From: Chaenocephalus aceratus
Taxonomy: Eukaryota; Chordata; Actinopteri; Perciformes; Channichthyidae
NCBI GenBank assembly: GCA_023974075.1
Contig: CM043796.1
Span: 27,472,438-27,536,437, forward strand
Direction: 5' to 3'
DNA length: 64,000 nt
Part shown: piece by piece, positions 1 through 31,059 of the stretch
Layout: each line of letters opens with the position of its first letter
Position numbering within the stretch: the first letter of the stretch is position 1
Translations under genes and position numbers: made by a program
Notes under the pieces: model-generated
Told to the model about the DNA's origin: nothing
The model's database searches: none
Seen by the model: only the letters and a program-made list of their open reading frames with translations

Positions 1-287
1 GATAAAAGCACAACAATCAATATATACAAAATAACAGTCAAATTAAAAACACAGATAGGAACTATTTTAACAAAAATATAAGAACATTAAAATCATACGC
101 ATTCAGCTAATAGGAAATCTGGGGCTTTAGTTTTTACGCTCAAATCGTGTGTATGTTAATGAAACCCAGCTTTTTTTTCTCTTGTACGCCATGTAAAGGT
201 TTTGGGTACCTACTTACTGTATATTGTGTATGTCTTTGCTTTATTGTAACTAAAAGAACAATTCAAAAATGTGTGTGTGTGTTGCAG

Positions 288-412
288 GCACTGAGTGGGT
301 GGACCCCGAGGACCCCACCGTCATCGCGGAGAACGAGCTGTTTGAAGCGGCGGCCGCAATTGAAGCCGCCGCCAAGAAACTGGAGCAGCTGAGGCCCCGC
401 ACCAAGCCCAAG
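288..412 (+). CDS. tln1: tln1 exon (first in window): start of R13 module
   Basis: Begins GTEWVDPEDPTVIAENEL and ends at PRTKPK. The acceptor is gtgtgtgtgttgcag, with (TG)6 right against it; the donor is AAG|gtcaga. Length is 125 bp, starting with two bases of a split glycine codon. A CA tract follows at 464-509. Confidence 0.95.
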
Positions 413-478
413 GTCAGAGGGCTTTTTACAGCAGCCATGCTGAGCCTGTTAACCTCAGCACAGACACACACACACACA

Positions 479-509
<31 letters not shown>

Positions 510-3500
510 TTTCCCAAATTTGGATCAATAAGGTACTATCTTATCTTAAGTGCTTTATTGATCCCAATTTGGGAAATGTTTGTGTTGCAGCAGCATAACA
601 GACATGTTACAATAACAGTTAAAAAGACAACAAGAAAGTAGAAAATATACATGTTGAATTTACAAATGAACAATAACAAAATATAAAGCAAGTTATTATA
701 TATACTTCAGTATGTGAGGAATGGATCATTAAAGGTCACCTAATATGCAAAATCCACTTCTTCATGTCTCTTCTACGTCTACATGTGTCCCCTCTTCTTC
801 ATGTCTCTTCTACATCAACATGTGTCCCCTCTTCTTCATGTCTCCTCTACATCAACATGGTCCCCTCTTCTTCATGTCTCTTCTTCATCACATGTGTCCC
901 CTCTTCTGTTTTCTTAACATGTGTCCCCTCTTCTTCATGTCTCTTCTACATCAACATGTGTCCCTCTTCTTCATGTCTCTTCTTCATCACATGTGTTCTT
1001 CTCACCTCTCTTCCCGTCTCCTCTACATCAACATGTGTCCCCTCTTCTTCATGTCTCTTCTACATCAACATGTGTCCCCTCTTCTTCATGTCTTTCTTCA
1101 TCAACATGTGTCCCCCTCTTCTTCATGTCTCTTCTATCAACATGTGTCCCCTCTTCTTCATGTCTCTTCTACATCAACATGTGTCCCCTCTTCTTCATGT
1201 CTCTTCTACATCAACATGTGTCCCCTCTTCTTCATGTCTCTTCTACATCAACATGTGTCCCCTCTTCTTCATGTCTCTTCTACATCAACATGTGTCCCCT
1301 CTTCTTCATGTCTCTCTACATCAACATGTGTCCCCTCTTCTTCATGTCTCTTCTACATCAACATGTGTCCCCTCTTCTTCATGTCTCTTCTACATCAACA
1401 TGTGTCCCTCTTCTTCATGTCTCTTCTACATCAACATGTGTCCCCTCTTCTTCATGTCTCTCTACATCAACATGTGTCCCCTCTTCTTCATGTCTCTTCT
1501 ACATCAACATGTGTCCCCTCTTCTTCATGTCTCCTCTACATCAACATGTGTCCCCTCTTCTTCTCTCTTGTAAACAGGAAGCAGATGAGAGCCTGAACTC
1601 GAGGAGCAGATTCTGGAGGCGGCTAAGTCTATCGCAGCGGCCACCAGCGCTCTGGTGAAAGCAGCTTCAGCAGCTCAGAGGGAGCTGGTGGCGCAAGGGA
1701 AGGTACGTCCAGCAGGGGATGAGTGTTCAGAATCCCTCCAGGCAACATGTACCGTGAACCCCCCACAGACAAAGACATTTATCATAGTTCAAAAAACATG
1801 ATAACACCTACCAGTCTATTGTTTAGGCACACCTCTCAAAAACTGCTTATTATTATTACACTATTACAGATTTTTCACCCAATGTGAATGCTTATCCCAG
1901 AAAACCAGAAGCCTGTGTCCACCTTCCCCTCTGTCCTATCTTTAATATGTATCTGTTTGTGTGATGCTGATCCAGTGTTCTGTGCTTTTAGGTTGGAGCG
2001 ATCCAAGCCAACGCTGTGGACGATGGCCAGTGGTCCCAGGGTCTGATTTCTGCCGTAAGTCTTCCCCCTCTTTAAGGTTCATTGAAGAATGTCTCAGAGT
2101 GTGAAACCCCCTCACCGCGGTGCCTTTGCCTCCTCAGGCTCGCATGGTCGCAGCGGCCACCAACAACCTGTGTGAGGCCGCCAACTCGGCGGTGCAGGGC
2201 CACGCCAGCGAGGAGAAGCTCGTGTCCTCCGCCAAGCAGGTGTCCGCCTCCACCGCCCAGCTGCTGGTGGCCTGCAAAGTGAAGGCCGACCAGGACTCCC
2301 AGACCATGAAGAGGCTGCAGGTCAGCACCACGTCTTCAAGTCTTATTTTCTTTTTTATTTGCAACAGTTACAAACCCTCTTACATTTTACTTTTATTTTT
2401 TGTATTTCACAAAACAAATAATGCAAGTCACGCATACAAACAAACGAGCAGATGTATTTTCTTCTGCTCACCTTCTACACAAACCACATGCTATGTTCAT
2501 CAACCTAGAATACATGTTCTCCAATGGGGAGATCAAGTTCTAGTCCGACACCTTGAAAGTGAATAAAAAGGTTTATTACTACTAAGTCAAATCAAGTCTT
2601 ACATTTCAGAAAGAGTTGAAGAAAGATATAACAATACAACAGACTCACGGAGCGTCCACACTACAGCTTCAAAAAAAGCTTGGAGCTGGGCGTGTCTGAA
2701 GCTTGGGGATTTTATTCGAGCAACGCGACCAACAACCAATCACATGAATGTCCCGCCCCCGACATACAAAGCAAAAACCCCCGGGGATTTATGCGAGCAA
2801 TATATATATATATATATATATAAAACTCCCCAAACAGGCGAAAACCTACCAGTTTCCCCCACTGTCTCTGCCACCTCCCTCCATGCCTGGTTCCTTCGGT
2901 TTTGTCCCGGTAGGTGAGAGGGTCTGGTCATACAAAACCGGGTGATTGCTACGGCGATAGTTAGTTTTCTCCTCCGACTTTTTTTAAATATAGAAATGAA
3001 CGGCGGGATATCTCCCCAGCTTAGACGCGGTTTGATTGGCTACGGCTTCAGCTGTCAGATTTTCAGAAACGGGATTTGATTGGCTGGCGCTGGCTACTGT
3101 TCAACTTCTGACGCCGGAGACGGACCGCTATGCTACCCACAATTCAGTTCGGCGAAAAGCAAGGCAACGTGACGTCACCCCTTTCAAAGTGAATGGGCAG
3201 ACGCGTTGGAAACCGTTTTGAAGCTGTCGAAGCTGTAGTGTGGACGGCCCGTCAGTCACCCCAAGACATCCAAACTGCAGCAACGCTTATTACCTGACCA
3301 GTGCAGCCGCAACACGAAGAGGGCATATGGTGAGGGCCATTTGTGTCTACGGTCCCTGTCACACCTGTAGTTCAGTCCATGTCCTCCTCACCATGAAACA
3401 AAGGGTCCTCCGGTGCCTTGTGGTTCCCGTATGCTTTGTTTCCACACTGACTTATTACAGTGCACCAGCAGGAGGACATTTAAAGTCACATGGGCTGACG

Positions 3501-6500
3501 AGCATCTCATTGATTGGCCACATTTGGAGCTGTCATCCTGCATCATCAGCAGTATTTACACCCACAGAAATGTCTGTCTCTCAAATTCAAATAAGCTTTA
3601 TTGGCATGAACACAATGACATACAGTATTGCCAAAGCATTGTACGATCACCTAGAGATACAGTTCATAATCATTTGGAATATATTGTACATTTTGAACAA
3701 AAGCTATTTTCTACACCAGGACAACTCTCTCTCTCTCTCTCTGTATCTTTTCCTCAAATTCAAATAAGCTTTATTGGCATGAACACAATGACATACAGTA
3801 TTGCCAAAGCATTGTACAACACAACAAACATTTAGATATACTTAATCAATTGGAATATATTGTACATTTGACCAAAAGCTATTTTCTACACCAGGACAAC
3901 TCTCTCTCTCTGTGTCTCTTCCTCTCAAATTCAAATAAGCTTTATTGGCACGAACACAACCATTTTTGATGATTTTAGAAGCTTAAAAAAATACCGCTTC
4001 GTCAGACTGACACCTGATATTGTGAAATGCGCAGTGAGATGTGCTTCTGAATCAGATCTAAAGTACCTGCTGTGGGAACAATGGTCCAATCACAGCCTTA
4101 GTGCTTCTGCAACAGCTGCGGTATTTGGACAGTCTATTAATAGGCTGAGTTTGAGTGTTTAGGATTACAGGTGAGCTGATTGATCTGCACAGCTGCTGCA
4201 TCAGGGTTAGTCTGCTCTATATTTAGCCCAGGTGACAGTGCCTTCAGCTGCATTCCACTCTTTTTAAAGGGCTACTCCTGGGTTTATTGCATTTCCATAA
4301 AGTTGGACAGAGACAGAATAAAAAACGGAGGCTGAGATATCCTGAACACTAGATCCTACATTTCCCATAATGCAATCTATTTATGTCTAATAAATATCCA
4401 CACATTTCAAACTTCACACCTGCAGTTTAGACGTTTATAGAAAATATGAAAGTCCATTTACTCAAGTAAAAAGCAGATGAAAACGTAGCACAGGAGGTGT
4501 GACCTTTGAAGTGTAACTGAGTGTGTGTGTGTGCGCGTGTGTGTGTGTGTGTGTGTGGCTAGCTAGCGAGCACATCAGCCGGCCCATCTCATATTCTCCG
4601 ATCCGATCAGCACTGGCTTATCTCCTCCTCTTCTGTCCTGCAGCTGCCACCGCCACAGTAATTCCCTGACATGTATGTCTACAGGAGCTCTGGAAACAAC
4701 CCACCAGAGCTCCATGGCTCCAGCATGGGGAACATTAGCCCTGACCTATGATTACACCAGCAGCACTTGCTCTCTTCACTCTGTGCCGTGGTGCTTTTTA
4801 AGCCTTGTAATTATTCCGAGTGGAGTAACGTACGGTCTCTCTGTGGAATATCTGAGCATCTGAAGAAAGGTTTCTGTTTGACGGTTCCTGAAGGCAGCAG
4901 GAGGTTCAGGAAACCAGCTGGCTCATCCACACGGTTAAAGGTTTAGTTGGTACCACCTCCAATAATGCAGTATCCTTTAGCGGACAACCTGGGAGCGATT
5001 ACATGATGTTCTGATGGATTTAAAGATGCTAATCCAAATTGCCTTGTCACATGAATTAGAATTTAAGTAGCAGTTATGAGTCCTAAAACCTGGAGATGTG
5101 TCAGCATGTCGGCACTTCCTGTTTCCACGTTTCAAAGTCCACGTTCATTTCTACAGGTGTTTTGCTTTGATGCTCGATATGAGGTTTGGGTGGTTAACAC
5201 TACCTGATGACATTTAAACATTTTGATCCACAACATAAAATATGTCAGTAAATACCCCACTGGGTTAAAAAACATCTTTAACTGAGACTAGTTAGCGTCG
5301 TCATCACACAGACTATAATCCCCTTTAGCGTGGTGACATGAAGCAATGTGACCGTGATGTAGTCTGTTTAGCCCAGGGGTGTCAAACTCAATTTCATCCG
5401 GGCCACATTCGCATTATGGTTGCATCAAAGGGCCGGTTGTAACTTTAAGACTATATAAAAATACATATATAAATATTTCATAATATAAAATAATGTATTA
5501 ATTACATATTGCTCGCATTGGATTAATCAGATAGGGTAATAACTTCATAATTAACTACGTCTGAAAGCAGAAGTCCAGGGCAAATAATTGCAAGTCTCTT
5601 CAGTGAGAATGTCACAAAATGATTTAAAAAGAATGCCAATTTCTGGAAAAAAAGTAATATAAAAAAAACTGCAAATTCTAAGAAAAAAGGCATATTTAGA
5701 AGAAAAAAATCCAATTCTGAGAAAAAAGTCAAATTTCAGATGCATTGTGGGACATGTAGTTATGGGCGACGTGCTTCTGTAAAGCGGCACGTAACCGTAT
5801 AATAAACATTATATTCTTTGCAAGCTCTTGTGGGCCACATAAAATGAAGTCGCGGGCCGGATTTGGCCCCCGGGCCTTGAGTTTGACACCCCTGGTTTAG
5901 CCTATTGTTAGCTTTTCACTTCTTGGGATTGCATTTAGGCTTCAAAAATGTAAAAAGTGGTTTTAGTATGTAGATATTATCCTGCTGAAAAAACATTTGA
6001 GTAAAATTCACTTCTGTTTTCCACATATTTGCTGCAATAATCCAAAAGGAGTATCTCGTTGCTTTTTGTCGAGGGAGCCCTTGCTGACCTAAAAAAAAAA
6101 AAACACGTCATCCCACAGCCATTTAGCCATCGGCTTGTTGACACTGGTGCGTGAAACATGACAGTGTCCATCCGGCTTGCCGTAGTTGGGTTGCTGCTGT
6201 GTGAGTGAAATGTGAGCTCATAGGTCAGTGATGTAGACGGCTGTATTGATTTAAACCTTTGAATGTCTGAAAACACGACTGAAACGATTCGGGGAAACAA
6301 ACCAGAGGACCGACCTCAGAGCTGCGATGGGACGTCCCTGGAGTGAGCAGATTTCTTTGTGCATTTCCCACTTAAAACAGGGTGTTACGTTGCTTTTTCG
6401 AAATGGATTTGATGTGCATTTTTAGAAACATCAACACCCCCCGGACCTCCTTGCTCTAACGCTGTGTTATGCTGGATGTCAGGGCCAGACTAACAGTAAC

Positions 6501-7840
6501 ATTCCAGCCAAAGATAAACCACCAGAGGAGGATTCTCTGATGTGTGTGTGCCCGCCAGCTGAGTGTCTCCTTTCAGGCCATGGAGCCGCAAAAGGAGAGA
6601 ACTCCTCTCCCTTAGAGGCGAGCCGCCCAATGAGACAAATGTTTGGCTTTCGGGAGTTCAGCAGTTCGTTGCCTTTTACAGTTATTCTCAGGCACTCGGC
6701 AGGAGAAAAAAAGTGTTATGGTTTCCTCTCGGAGCGCTGCTGGAACGTCTCATTCCCTTTCCTGGAGTTGCTGTTTCCAGGCAGCACAGCTGATGGGTCT
6801 GCTTCCACATTCCCTCGAAGAAAAGTTCACGGGCCACGGTTACATATATTAGACGTCTGTTAAGCATGCTTTTAGTTCTCTGTATTCATTAGTTTCACAG
6901 CATGACATTGAGCTGACACTTTGATCCAAAGCGACTAACCATAAAAACAATGGAAACAATACATAAAGATAATAAAATAAACTTAACTTGGAAACAGTCG
7001 GGTACATTTGCTCCAAATAAGACAAACCATTGTAAGGGGTTATGGGTTTTTCAAGCACTTCCACAAAACGTCTTTTCCATTTAAAGCTCTCAAATAGAAA
7101 AGGGGACTTTCTGTCAGGTAGCTCCTTTTAATTTCAACATATAACATGTTTTTTGTGTTTGCTTTCCCCCTCAGGCGGCTGGAAACGCTGTGAAGAGAGC
7201 CTCTGATAACCTGGTGAAGGCGGCGCAGAAAGCAGCGTTCGACGCTCAGGACGACCAGGCTGTGGTGGTGAAGAGCAAGATGGTGGGGGGCATCGCTCAG
7301 GTGAGGAGAACAGACACACTTTCTGAGCTACTTACATCTGTTTTGGTTTGCATATTATAATATAATCATAATCCAGTCATTTATAAATATGATTCTGAAA
7401 TGGGTTGTTATTCATAAGAAACACTTTTACTTTTACTTTTAGTACATCCTCAAAAAAGCCAAATTGAGTGTGGTGTTTAAAGAAAGTGAATTTACTAAGC
7501 TACATTTCACCACTGGTATTATTTTATTAATTAATGTATTGTATCGGGGACAGATATTTACAGACATTTCTGTAAATGTGCCATAGCCAGCCAAGAGGCT
7601 TTTTTACATCTGTAGTCCCTGCGAGTTATGTCTCAGTTATGTCGGGTGGAGGTGGGGCTTATGGATTGTTCTGGTTACATCCTGCCCTCTGATTGGCTGT
7701 TGCAGATCATCGCGGCTCAGGAGGAGATGCTGCGGAAAGAAAGGGAGCTGGAAGAGGCCCGGAGGAAGCTGGCCACGATCAGACAGCAGCAGTACAAGTT
7801 CCTCCCCTCAGAGCTGAGAGAGGACGGCCAGGACCAGTGA
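288..7840 (+). CDS. tln1: talin-1, C-terminal part (six exons, 5' end outside window)
   Basis: Talin links integrin tails to actin at focal adhesions. The exons 288-412, 1578-1702, 1992-2054, 2138-2320, 7175-7300 and 7706-7840 encode the last ~225 residues: the end of the rod, the R13 I/LWEQ actin-binding bundle (ABS3) and the C-terminal dimerisation helix ending in KFLPSELRE. Talin-1 rather than talin-2 is indicated by AENEL, EADESLN, TNNLCEAAN, MLRKE and LPSEL, where talin-2 has different residues. All junctions are GT-AG. The first exon starts with two bases of a split codon, so the gene continues upstream. The second exon carries a one-base deletion that breaks the frame (see findings). 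The neighbour downstream on the same strand is tpm2, the same order as on human chromosome 9p13. Identification is near certain. Confidence 0.97.
413..577. repeat. CA tract and adjoining 23-bp inverted repeat in tln1 intron
   Basis: (CA)n at 464-509 is interrupted once by CC. It is followed by an inverted repeat, arms 509-531 and 555-577, core TTCCCAAATTTGGATCAATA against its near-exact complement, with a ~23-nt loop. The arm resembles the TTATTGATCC-type tail of fish LINEs. Confidence 0.7.
729..1572 (+). repeat. 37-bp minisatellite (about 22 units) in the left end of a TTAA-type MITE, tln1 intron
   Basis: TTAA at 729-732 and the left terminus AGGTCACCTAATATGC match the MITE copies at 37.7 and 60.7 kb. 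From about 757 the sequence becomes a head-to-tail array of a 37-bp unit with two halves: CTTCTACATCAACATGTGT and CCCCTCTTCTTCATGTCT. A few units are shortened or altered (for example 905-920 and 985-1020). The right end of the MITE is missing; the array runs to within a few bases of the splice acceptor at 1576-1577. Long open frames across it are a by-product of the repeat, not genes. Confidence 0.92.
1578..1702 (+). CDS. tln1: tln1 exon with a 1-nt deletion
   Basis: Encodes EADESLN, then LEAAKSIAAATSALVKAAS in a frame shifted by one base. It is 125 bp long where an in-frame exon would be 126 bp (42 codons). The missing base is next to position 1599, after the AAC codon, where talin-1 has a phenylalanine codon. 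Read literally, a stop follows about 25 codons later. The acceptor pyrimidine tract is supplied by the end of the 37-bp minisatellite. Confidence 0.93.
1992..2054 (+). CDS. tln1: tln1 exon: short R13 exon
   Basis: A 63-bp phase-0 exon (21 codons) encoding VGAIQANAVDDGQWSQGLIS. Acceptor ttttag, donor gtaagt. Confidence 0.95.
2138..2320 (+). CDS. tln1: tln1 exon: actin-binding helices
   Basis: A 183-bp phase-0 exon (61 codons) starting ARMVAAATNNLCEAAN and ending DQDSQTMKRLQ, a highly conserved part of the I/LWEQ bundle. Acceptor cctcag, donor gtcagc. Confidence 0.96.
2649..3250. mobile_element. MITE with GCGTCCACACTACAGCTTC terminal repeats
   Basis: The left end (GCGTCCACACTACAGCTTC at 2652) and the right end (GAAGCTGTAGTGTGGACGGC, ending ~3248) are inverted copies. 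The interior has no coding potential and includes a (TA)n run near 2801-2822. Superfamily is not certain; no clean target duplication could be assigned. Confidence 0.7.
3580..3975. repeat. Three tandem copies (~172 bp) of a LINE/SINE-tail-like repeat
   Basis: CTCAAATTCAAATAAGCTTT begins at 3580, 3753 and 3924, giving periods of 173 and 171 bp. Each copy carries the TTTATTGGCATGAACACAA motif; the spacers contain CT-rich runs. The third copy is truncated. This looks like a fish retroposon tail that was then duplicated in tandem. Confidence 0.75.
5374..5894. mobile_element. hAT-like MITE, CAGGGGTGTCAAACTCA termini, copy 1
   Basis: Starts CAGGGGTGTCAAACTCAATT and ends in its inverse (TGAGTTTGACACCCCTG). 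It is flanked by a perfect 8-bp duplication, gtttagcc, at 5366-5373 and 5895-5902, the hallmark of hAT transposition. No transposase is present. Copies 2 and 3 lie at 18166-19063 and 29383-29699. It sits inside an older dispersed repeat that recurs near 9.6 kb without the insertion. Confidence 0.9.
7175..7300 (+). CDS. tln1: tln1 exon: end of R13
   Basis: A 126-bp phase-0 exon (42 codons) from AAGNAVKRASDNLVKAAQ to KSKMVGGIAQ. Acceptor ccctcag, donor gtgagg. It is separated from the previous exon by a 4.85-kb intron rich in repeats. Confidence 0.96.
7706..7840 (+). CDS. tln1: tln1 last coding exon: dimerisation helix
   Basis: Encodes IIAAQEEMLRKERELEEAR through KFLPSELRE and ends with a short fish-specific tail DGQDQ and TGA. 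135 bp including the stop. The acceptor tgttgcag follows a pyrimidine-poor stretch. Confidence 0.97.
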   Translation: MIAAQEEMLRKERELEEARRKLATIRQQQYKFLPSELREDGQDQ

Positions 7841-9090
7841 GAGGGGAGGGGGGGGGGGGTGAGGCAGCAGTGATTAGTGGGGCGTTCAGGTCCTTCCCCA
7901 GCTACATGTAGGGACAGAAGGCTCCAGGACTACATCACTCCACCCCACAGAGGGTCCCGATCAATCTGGTTCTGTATTTAATTCTTAAAGTCAAACGTGA
8001 ACTGATGCCAATGATTATACATTTTGATAAAATATATGCCTTCGGTGCTTTTGATTATATATGATCACATACTTTTCCATATATATTTTTCTCTTTTTTT
8101 TGTACATGCTTTTTTGTGTGGCTTAAAGTAACAAAATCCTGCCGGTAAATTCTGCTTTCCTGCCGACCGTCAGATGTCAGAGAGATGGAGCAGAGCACGA
8201 TAAAGGCTTCTATGCAAACTATGCATACTCTATGCACATTTTCTATGCAGACGTTTTTGTTGTGTGTGAGCATGTTATGAGAGAAACGGTCTCTTTACCA
8301 GTGATTCTGTTCAGTACTGTATGTAACTTGTCATACTGTATTAAAGAAAACGAAATAAAATGGTAGTTTTTAAAGTTTAGATTTGGACAAATGAACCTTG
8401 CAATGTAACAAATCAGAGGGGGAAACCATATTTTTCTAAAGGTCGAGCTATGAAATGTATTATAAAGGAATCTTCCAACAAGGTGCCATCTTAGCAAACG
8501 TTTTCAGTCAGTATTTTTTAGGCCTTAGATTAGAATATTTGTTTGTGTAAAGATTATGAAGCCATATATTTAACTTTGATACATTTGACATCATAATGTG
8601 GATGCTCGGTGTTTGTGTTATCTGTGCCAACATTAGTGCCTGACGCAGTGCTTTAGACTTTCCAGAGAATTCCTGCACAGTACAATCACCACTGCTAGTC
8701 TGAGTTACTTCTCGTTAGCATGACGTTAGCATTCCGTTAGCATGACGTTAGCATGCCGTTAGCTCACTGTGTCCCCAGTGTAGCTGCGCTTACAAAGTGC
8801 CTTCATACACATGGTCAGGTATTATCAACAGATCCTAACCGTATACCCCTAGATGCACTTCATTTCATAATTTATCAGACCATCATTTCAATCTTACACC
8901 ATGTGTGTACAAAGTCGTTATGTTCTCTGACTGAGTATTTTTCGAACAAACATTGCACAGCATTCCTTATAGTGACTGTAATCATCTGTCTTTTTGTTCT
9001 TTTGCTCACATTTGCCTTCAATTACAGCAGCACCACCTCATTGGCACTGTAACAGATTTATATTCAATAAAGCCAGTTTTCAGTGACACT
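7841..9090 (+). other. tln1: tln1 3' UTR with two polyadenylation signals
   Basis: AT-rich non-coding sequence after the tln1 stop. AATAAA occurs at 8354-8359 and again at 9066-9071; the second is followed by GT/T-rich sequence, as expected for a cleavage site near 9090. A short tandem repeat built on GTTAGCATGAC lies at about 8714-8762. Which signal is used cannot be told from DNA. Confidence 0.6.
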
Positions 9091-10300
9091 GTTGACCTCC
9101 ATTTCTTGACATTTCTCACTGTCGTCACCCTCTTCTGTAGACATTACGCTTCCTCAGCAATATATTAAAGAAAAGTCGAAGTGTTCATAACCAGCATCAT
9201 TTTCTGATATACTCATACATCATATCAGCTGCAACTCATTCTTAAGGTTTAGTAAGGCATGGCCGGATTAACCCCCCTCTAGGGCCATCGGGCAAAAATA
9301 GGTTGCTGGGCCCCGATGAAGTCGGTTCAAACACGAGGTGAACTGAAACCCAGCAGATGAGTTAAGTAAAAAGATCATGGTTTGGGTTTAATAAAGGAAG
9401 TTTTTTTAATGTACGGAACGTAAGTTATGTTTGTAATGTGACATAGTTAAAGTTATTATTAACTGTGGTAAAAACTAGCCTACAAGATCTCCACGTTTTG
9501 TTGTACGAGATAAAATACATCAGTTATACACCAATGGTGAAAGTCAAGTCTCACAATTGATTAAATTAGACTACTAAACGTCATCAAACCGAACATTAGC
9601 CGCCGTTAGCTTAGCGGTGGTGACGTGAAGTCATGTGACCACGCTGTAATTCTTTCATAGTCTAATATTAGCTTTTTACTTGTGCCGATTGCATTTACTC
9701 TTAAAATTGTTTTTAATAAGTAGAGATTTAACTGCTGAACAAAATGTGTAAGTACCATACACGTGCTTTTGCTACGGGTCCTATTTCTGCAATATTCTAA
9801 ATTCCAATGGAAATATCCCATTGCTTTTTGTCGAGGGACGCCTTGTGATGCTCACTTCCACGTCATCACCGCACCACTTTATTTTGCTTCAGAATAACAT
9901 TTTCTAAAACAAACCGGCAGCCACAAGAGGGGTTTTTTAGTCCCCTGGAGATCTAGAGTTCTCATAACTCAGGGCAGGCAATAAAGTACATTTACTTAAG
10001 TACTGTATAAGCACTGTAATTAAATACTTTAATTTATAATATTGCTTTTAGAAGCCAAATTTGTCATTTTTACTCCTCTACTCTTATTTTAAAATGATAG
10101 TTCCTTTACCGATTAAGATTATTAACTAATACTCAAGTGCAGTAGACTACAAGTAGACCAGTAATTACAGTATACGAGATGTGGTCATTTGATATCAAAA
10201 CAGCATGAAAAAAAGTCTGATTATCGCTGATTATGAAGAAAAATATCAAACATAATTGATTCACATGATCTCATAGGCTACTTTTCCTCCAGACAAGAGT
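9072..10300. other. tln1-tpm2 spacer with a decayed dispersed repeat
   Basis: No gene is seen. The part at about 9545-9870 is a diverged copy of the sequence around 5285-6110 (shared blocks: the gtgaccacgctgta/gtgaccgtgatgta region, and CATTGCTTTTTGTCGAGGGA). It lacks the hAT-like MITE found in the other copy. The rest is AT-rich with no recognisable element. Confidence 0.6.
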
Positions 10301-10329
10301 TGTTTAAGAGTTCTGTCTCAGGTCGAGAG

Positions 10330-10615
10330 ATGACCCACCTGCCTGTGATTTACACACACACGCGCGCGCGCTCTCCAGACAACTCTAGGTGCCTAAATAT
10401 GGACAGAGTCGTCGTGCGGATGCTCACTGGGGGAAAGTGTGGGGCTCGTGCAGCTGGTATTGCATCCTCAACTCTTCTTGAGCTGCTCACACTAGCTGCA
10501 CGCGCGCTCCTGTCCACCTCCGTCCCTGTGCCGCAGTCTCCGTCTCTGTCTCCATCTCTGTCCGGATTTACTTCCCTATTTTCCCGCTGCTGTCAGACAC
10601 ACGACCGGAGCAACC
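10330..10615 (+). promoter_or_regulatory. tpm2: Putative muscle-type promoter and 5' leader of tpm2 exon 1a
   Basis: Within 290 bp upstream of the exon 1a ATG are E-boxes CACCTG (10336-10341) and CAGCTG (10451-10456) and an imperfect CArG-like box CCTAAATATGG (10392-10402, one base longer than the SRF consensus). These are motif matches only; the transcription start is not known. Confidence 0.35.
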
Positions 10616-30879
<20,264 letters not shown>

Positions 30880-31022
30880 AGCTCTCCTCAGCTCCCAGCA
30901 CACCACGTCAGATTGGTTCAGAAGTAGATCTATGGAGCCCCTGCCAAGTGTCTTTATGCAAACTAAGAGCTATTTTGTGTGCATTAGAAACTGTTGGAGG
31001 TCATCAGAAGGATCCTGTCATC

Positions 31023-31028
31023 AATAAA
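31023..31028 (+). terminator. tpm2: Polyadenylation signal for exon-9d transcripts
   Basis: AATAAA 144 bp after the exon 9d stop, followed directly by a TTGTGTGTG stretch that fits a GU-rich downstream element. Confidence 0.65.
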
Positions 31029-31059
31029 AAAGGTTGTGTGTGCACGTGGAAGTCATAGA

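Noticed and set aside
3036..3835. Possible small genes at 3036-3221, 3240-3767 and 3413-3835
   Set aside because: They overlap a MITE and retroposon tails in a talin intron and match no known protein; the frames are short and chance-like.
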